DNA of 64,000 nucleotides from Flavobacterium sp. TAB 87 (GTDB lineage: Bacteria > Bacteroidota > Bacteroidia > Flavobacteriales > Flavobacteriaceae). The translations under genes and the position numbers were made by a program. This document shows positions 62,879 to 64,000 of this stretch, in pieces; the first letter of the stretch is position 1, and every line of letters starts with the position of its first letter. Where the stretch lies: positions 62,001 through 126,000 of the forward strand of contig NZ_LLWK01000034.1 of the NCBI RefSeq assembly GCF_001529295.1, given 5' to 3'. The notes beneath the pieces were generated by a model that worked only from the letters and a program-made list of their open reading frames with translations, did no database searches and was not told the DNA's origin.

Positions 62879-64000
62879 TGAGAGCTTCTTCCAAAAAAAA
62901 TATCGAATCATTACTTATTGTGATTGCAATTTTAATCGCACTAAATTTTGCTGGTTCTTATGTTTTTCATCGTTTTGATTTAACAAAAGACAAGCGCTAT
63001 ACTTTATCAGAAACTTCATTAAAAATTATCGACCAAGTTAGAAATCCGCTTTCGATAAAAATATACATGCAAGGTGATCTACCACCAGAATTCCGTCGAT
63101 TACAACTGGAAACCAAACAACTACTAGAAGAATTTCAAGCGTACAATCGTAGTATTGTGTTTGAATTTGTAGATCCTTTAGAAAACGAAAAAGAAAGTCA
63201 AGATTTAATTAAAGAACTGTATCGCAAAGGTTTAACTCCTGTAAACATTACAGTAGATGATAAAGGTAAACAGTCGCAAGCCATGGTTTTTCCGTGGGCA
63301 ATTGCGGTTTACAATGGCAAAGAGGTAAATATTCCTTTACTTAAAAATATGATGGGCGCTTCAACTACACAAAAAGTAATTGGTTCCGTTCAACATTTAG
63401 AATATTCTATTGCTGATGCGATTTATAAACTTAGTACCGAAAAACAGAAAAAAGTAGCCATCATCAAGGGAAACGGTGAACTTCGAGAAATTTATATGGC
63501 GAAGTTTTTAATGCAAATTCGTGAAAGCTATCACATTGGTCCTTTTACATTAGATTCAGTTGCTAAAGAACCAAATGGAACTTTAAAAGCGCTAAAGGAC
63601 TACGATTTAGCGATTATTGCTAAACCAACAGAAGCTTTTAGCGACGAAGAGAAGCAAGTTGTAGATCAGTTTATCATGAGTGGCGGAAAAACGCTTTGGC
63701 TTATTGACCAAGTAACTGCCGAAATGGATAGCTTGTACAATAATTCGGGGGCGACATTGGCTTTTCCTAAAGACTTAAATTTGAACGACATGTTCTTTAA
63801 ATACGGATTTAGAATTACGCCCGATTTAGTAAAAGACGAACAAGGTAGCCCTATCAAATTAGCGACTGGTGAACAAGGAAGCGCAACCCAGTACCAAGAT
63901 TTCAACTGGAAATTCGCTCCTCAAATTTATCCAACAACGCCACATCCAATTGTAAAAAATTTGGGCGGTATTAAGTTCGATTTTGCTAATCCGATTGATA
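62878..64000 (+). CDS. gldG: Gliding motility protein GldG, 3' end outside window
   Basis: The ATG at 62878 overlaps the gldF stop; 374 codons are visible and the frame runs off the right edge. An N-terminal membrane helix (SLLIVIAILIALNFAGSYVF) precedes RFDLTKDKRYTLSETS, the typical GldG start, and an ABC-type_uncharacterised periplasmic domain (AIIKGNGELREIY, DLAIIAKPTEAFSDEEKQVVDQFIMSGGKTLWLID). The full protein is usually about 550 residues, so roughly a third is missing. Confidence 0.95.
   Translation, partial: MRASSKKNIESLLIVIAILIALNFAGSYVFHRFDLTKDKRYTLSETSLKIIDQVRNPLSIKIYMQGDLPPEFRRLQLETKQLLEEFQAYNRSIVFEFVDPLENEKESQDLIKELYRKGLTPVNITVDDKGKQSQAMVFPWAIAVYNGKEVNIPLLKNMMGASTTQKVIGSVQHLEYSIADAIYKLSTEKQKKVAIIKGNGELREIYMAKFLMQIRESYHIGPFTLDSVAKEPNGTLKALKDYDLAIIAKPTEAFSDEEKQVVDQFIMSGGKTLWLIDQVTAEMDSLYNNSGATLAFPKDLNLNDMFFKYGFRITPDLVKDEQGSPIKLATGEQGSATQYQDFNWKFAPQIYPTTPHPIVKNLGGIKFDFANPID

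Overview
The window is A+T-rich DNA from a member of the Bacteroidota, almost certainly a Flavobacteriaceae (Flavobacterium-like) bacterium. Evidence: promoter -7 boxes of the TAnnTTTG type and little Shine-Dalgarno sequence; a SusC/SusD pair; a type IX secretion (T9SS) C-terminal sorting domain; gliding genes gldF/gldG; and a fused CcoN-CcoO cytochrome oxidase subunit. No rRNA, tRNA, CRISPR array, prophage or insertion sequence was recognised.

Layout. (1) 1-8574: a hybrid sensor kinase (cut by the left edge), a receiver-only response regulator, a HEAT-repeat membrane protein, a large fusion of a processive GT2 glycan synthase with an LtaS/sulfatase-like transferase, and a convergent TPR/YaiO-type outer-membrane barrel. 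This looks like an exopolysaccharide synthesis, decoration and export locus under phosphorelay control. (2) 8882-19489: the most unusual region, a chaperone-usher-like pilus locus. It has five paralogous pilin-like secreted proteins, a PapD-like chaperone, an usher-like outer-membrane protein and a long adhesin whose C-terminal domain is itself pilin-like. The first four pilin genes each have their own promoter and terminator, and each carries the palindrome TGTAGTT-ATTA-AACTACA at exactly the same distance from its -7 box. A frameshifted DEAD/DEAH helicase lies between pilins 1 and 2. (3) 19504-23703: a GAF-PAS-PAS hybrid kinase, a small histidine kinase and a LuxR-type response regulator directly follow the adhesin and are candidate controllers of the pili.

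(4) 23845-25236: a trimethylamine monooxygenase (Tmm). (5) 25672-43943: a polysaccharide utilisation locus (PUL) on the minus strand: SusC, SusD, two related TIM-barrel proteins of the DUF4874/DUF4832 type (one T9SS-exported with GEVED domains), GH31, a sulfatase and GH29 alpha-L-fucosidase. A divergent GH20 beta-N-acetylhexosaminidase adjoins it. Together these suggest a sulfated, fucose- and HexNAc-containing glycan. (6) 44205-46340: an acyl-CoA carboxylase beta subunit and a decayed membrane-protein gene. (7) 46462-57532: a micro-oxic respiration block: hemN, a TauE/SafE-like protein, ccoH, ccoG, ccoP, a small ccoQ, ccoNO, ccoS, the copper ATPase ccoI and a CRP/FNR-family regulator. Three TGA-N6-TCA sites, before hemN, ccoS and ccoI, are centred exactly 29.5 bp from the -7 position, implying one shared activator.

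(8) 57607-64000: housekeeping genes purC, a Cof-like HAD phosphatase, phoH, a SAM hydroxide adenosyltransferase-like gene, a small ABM-domain protein, gldF and the start of gldG. Convergent gene pairs are generally separated by clear hairpin terminators.
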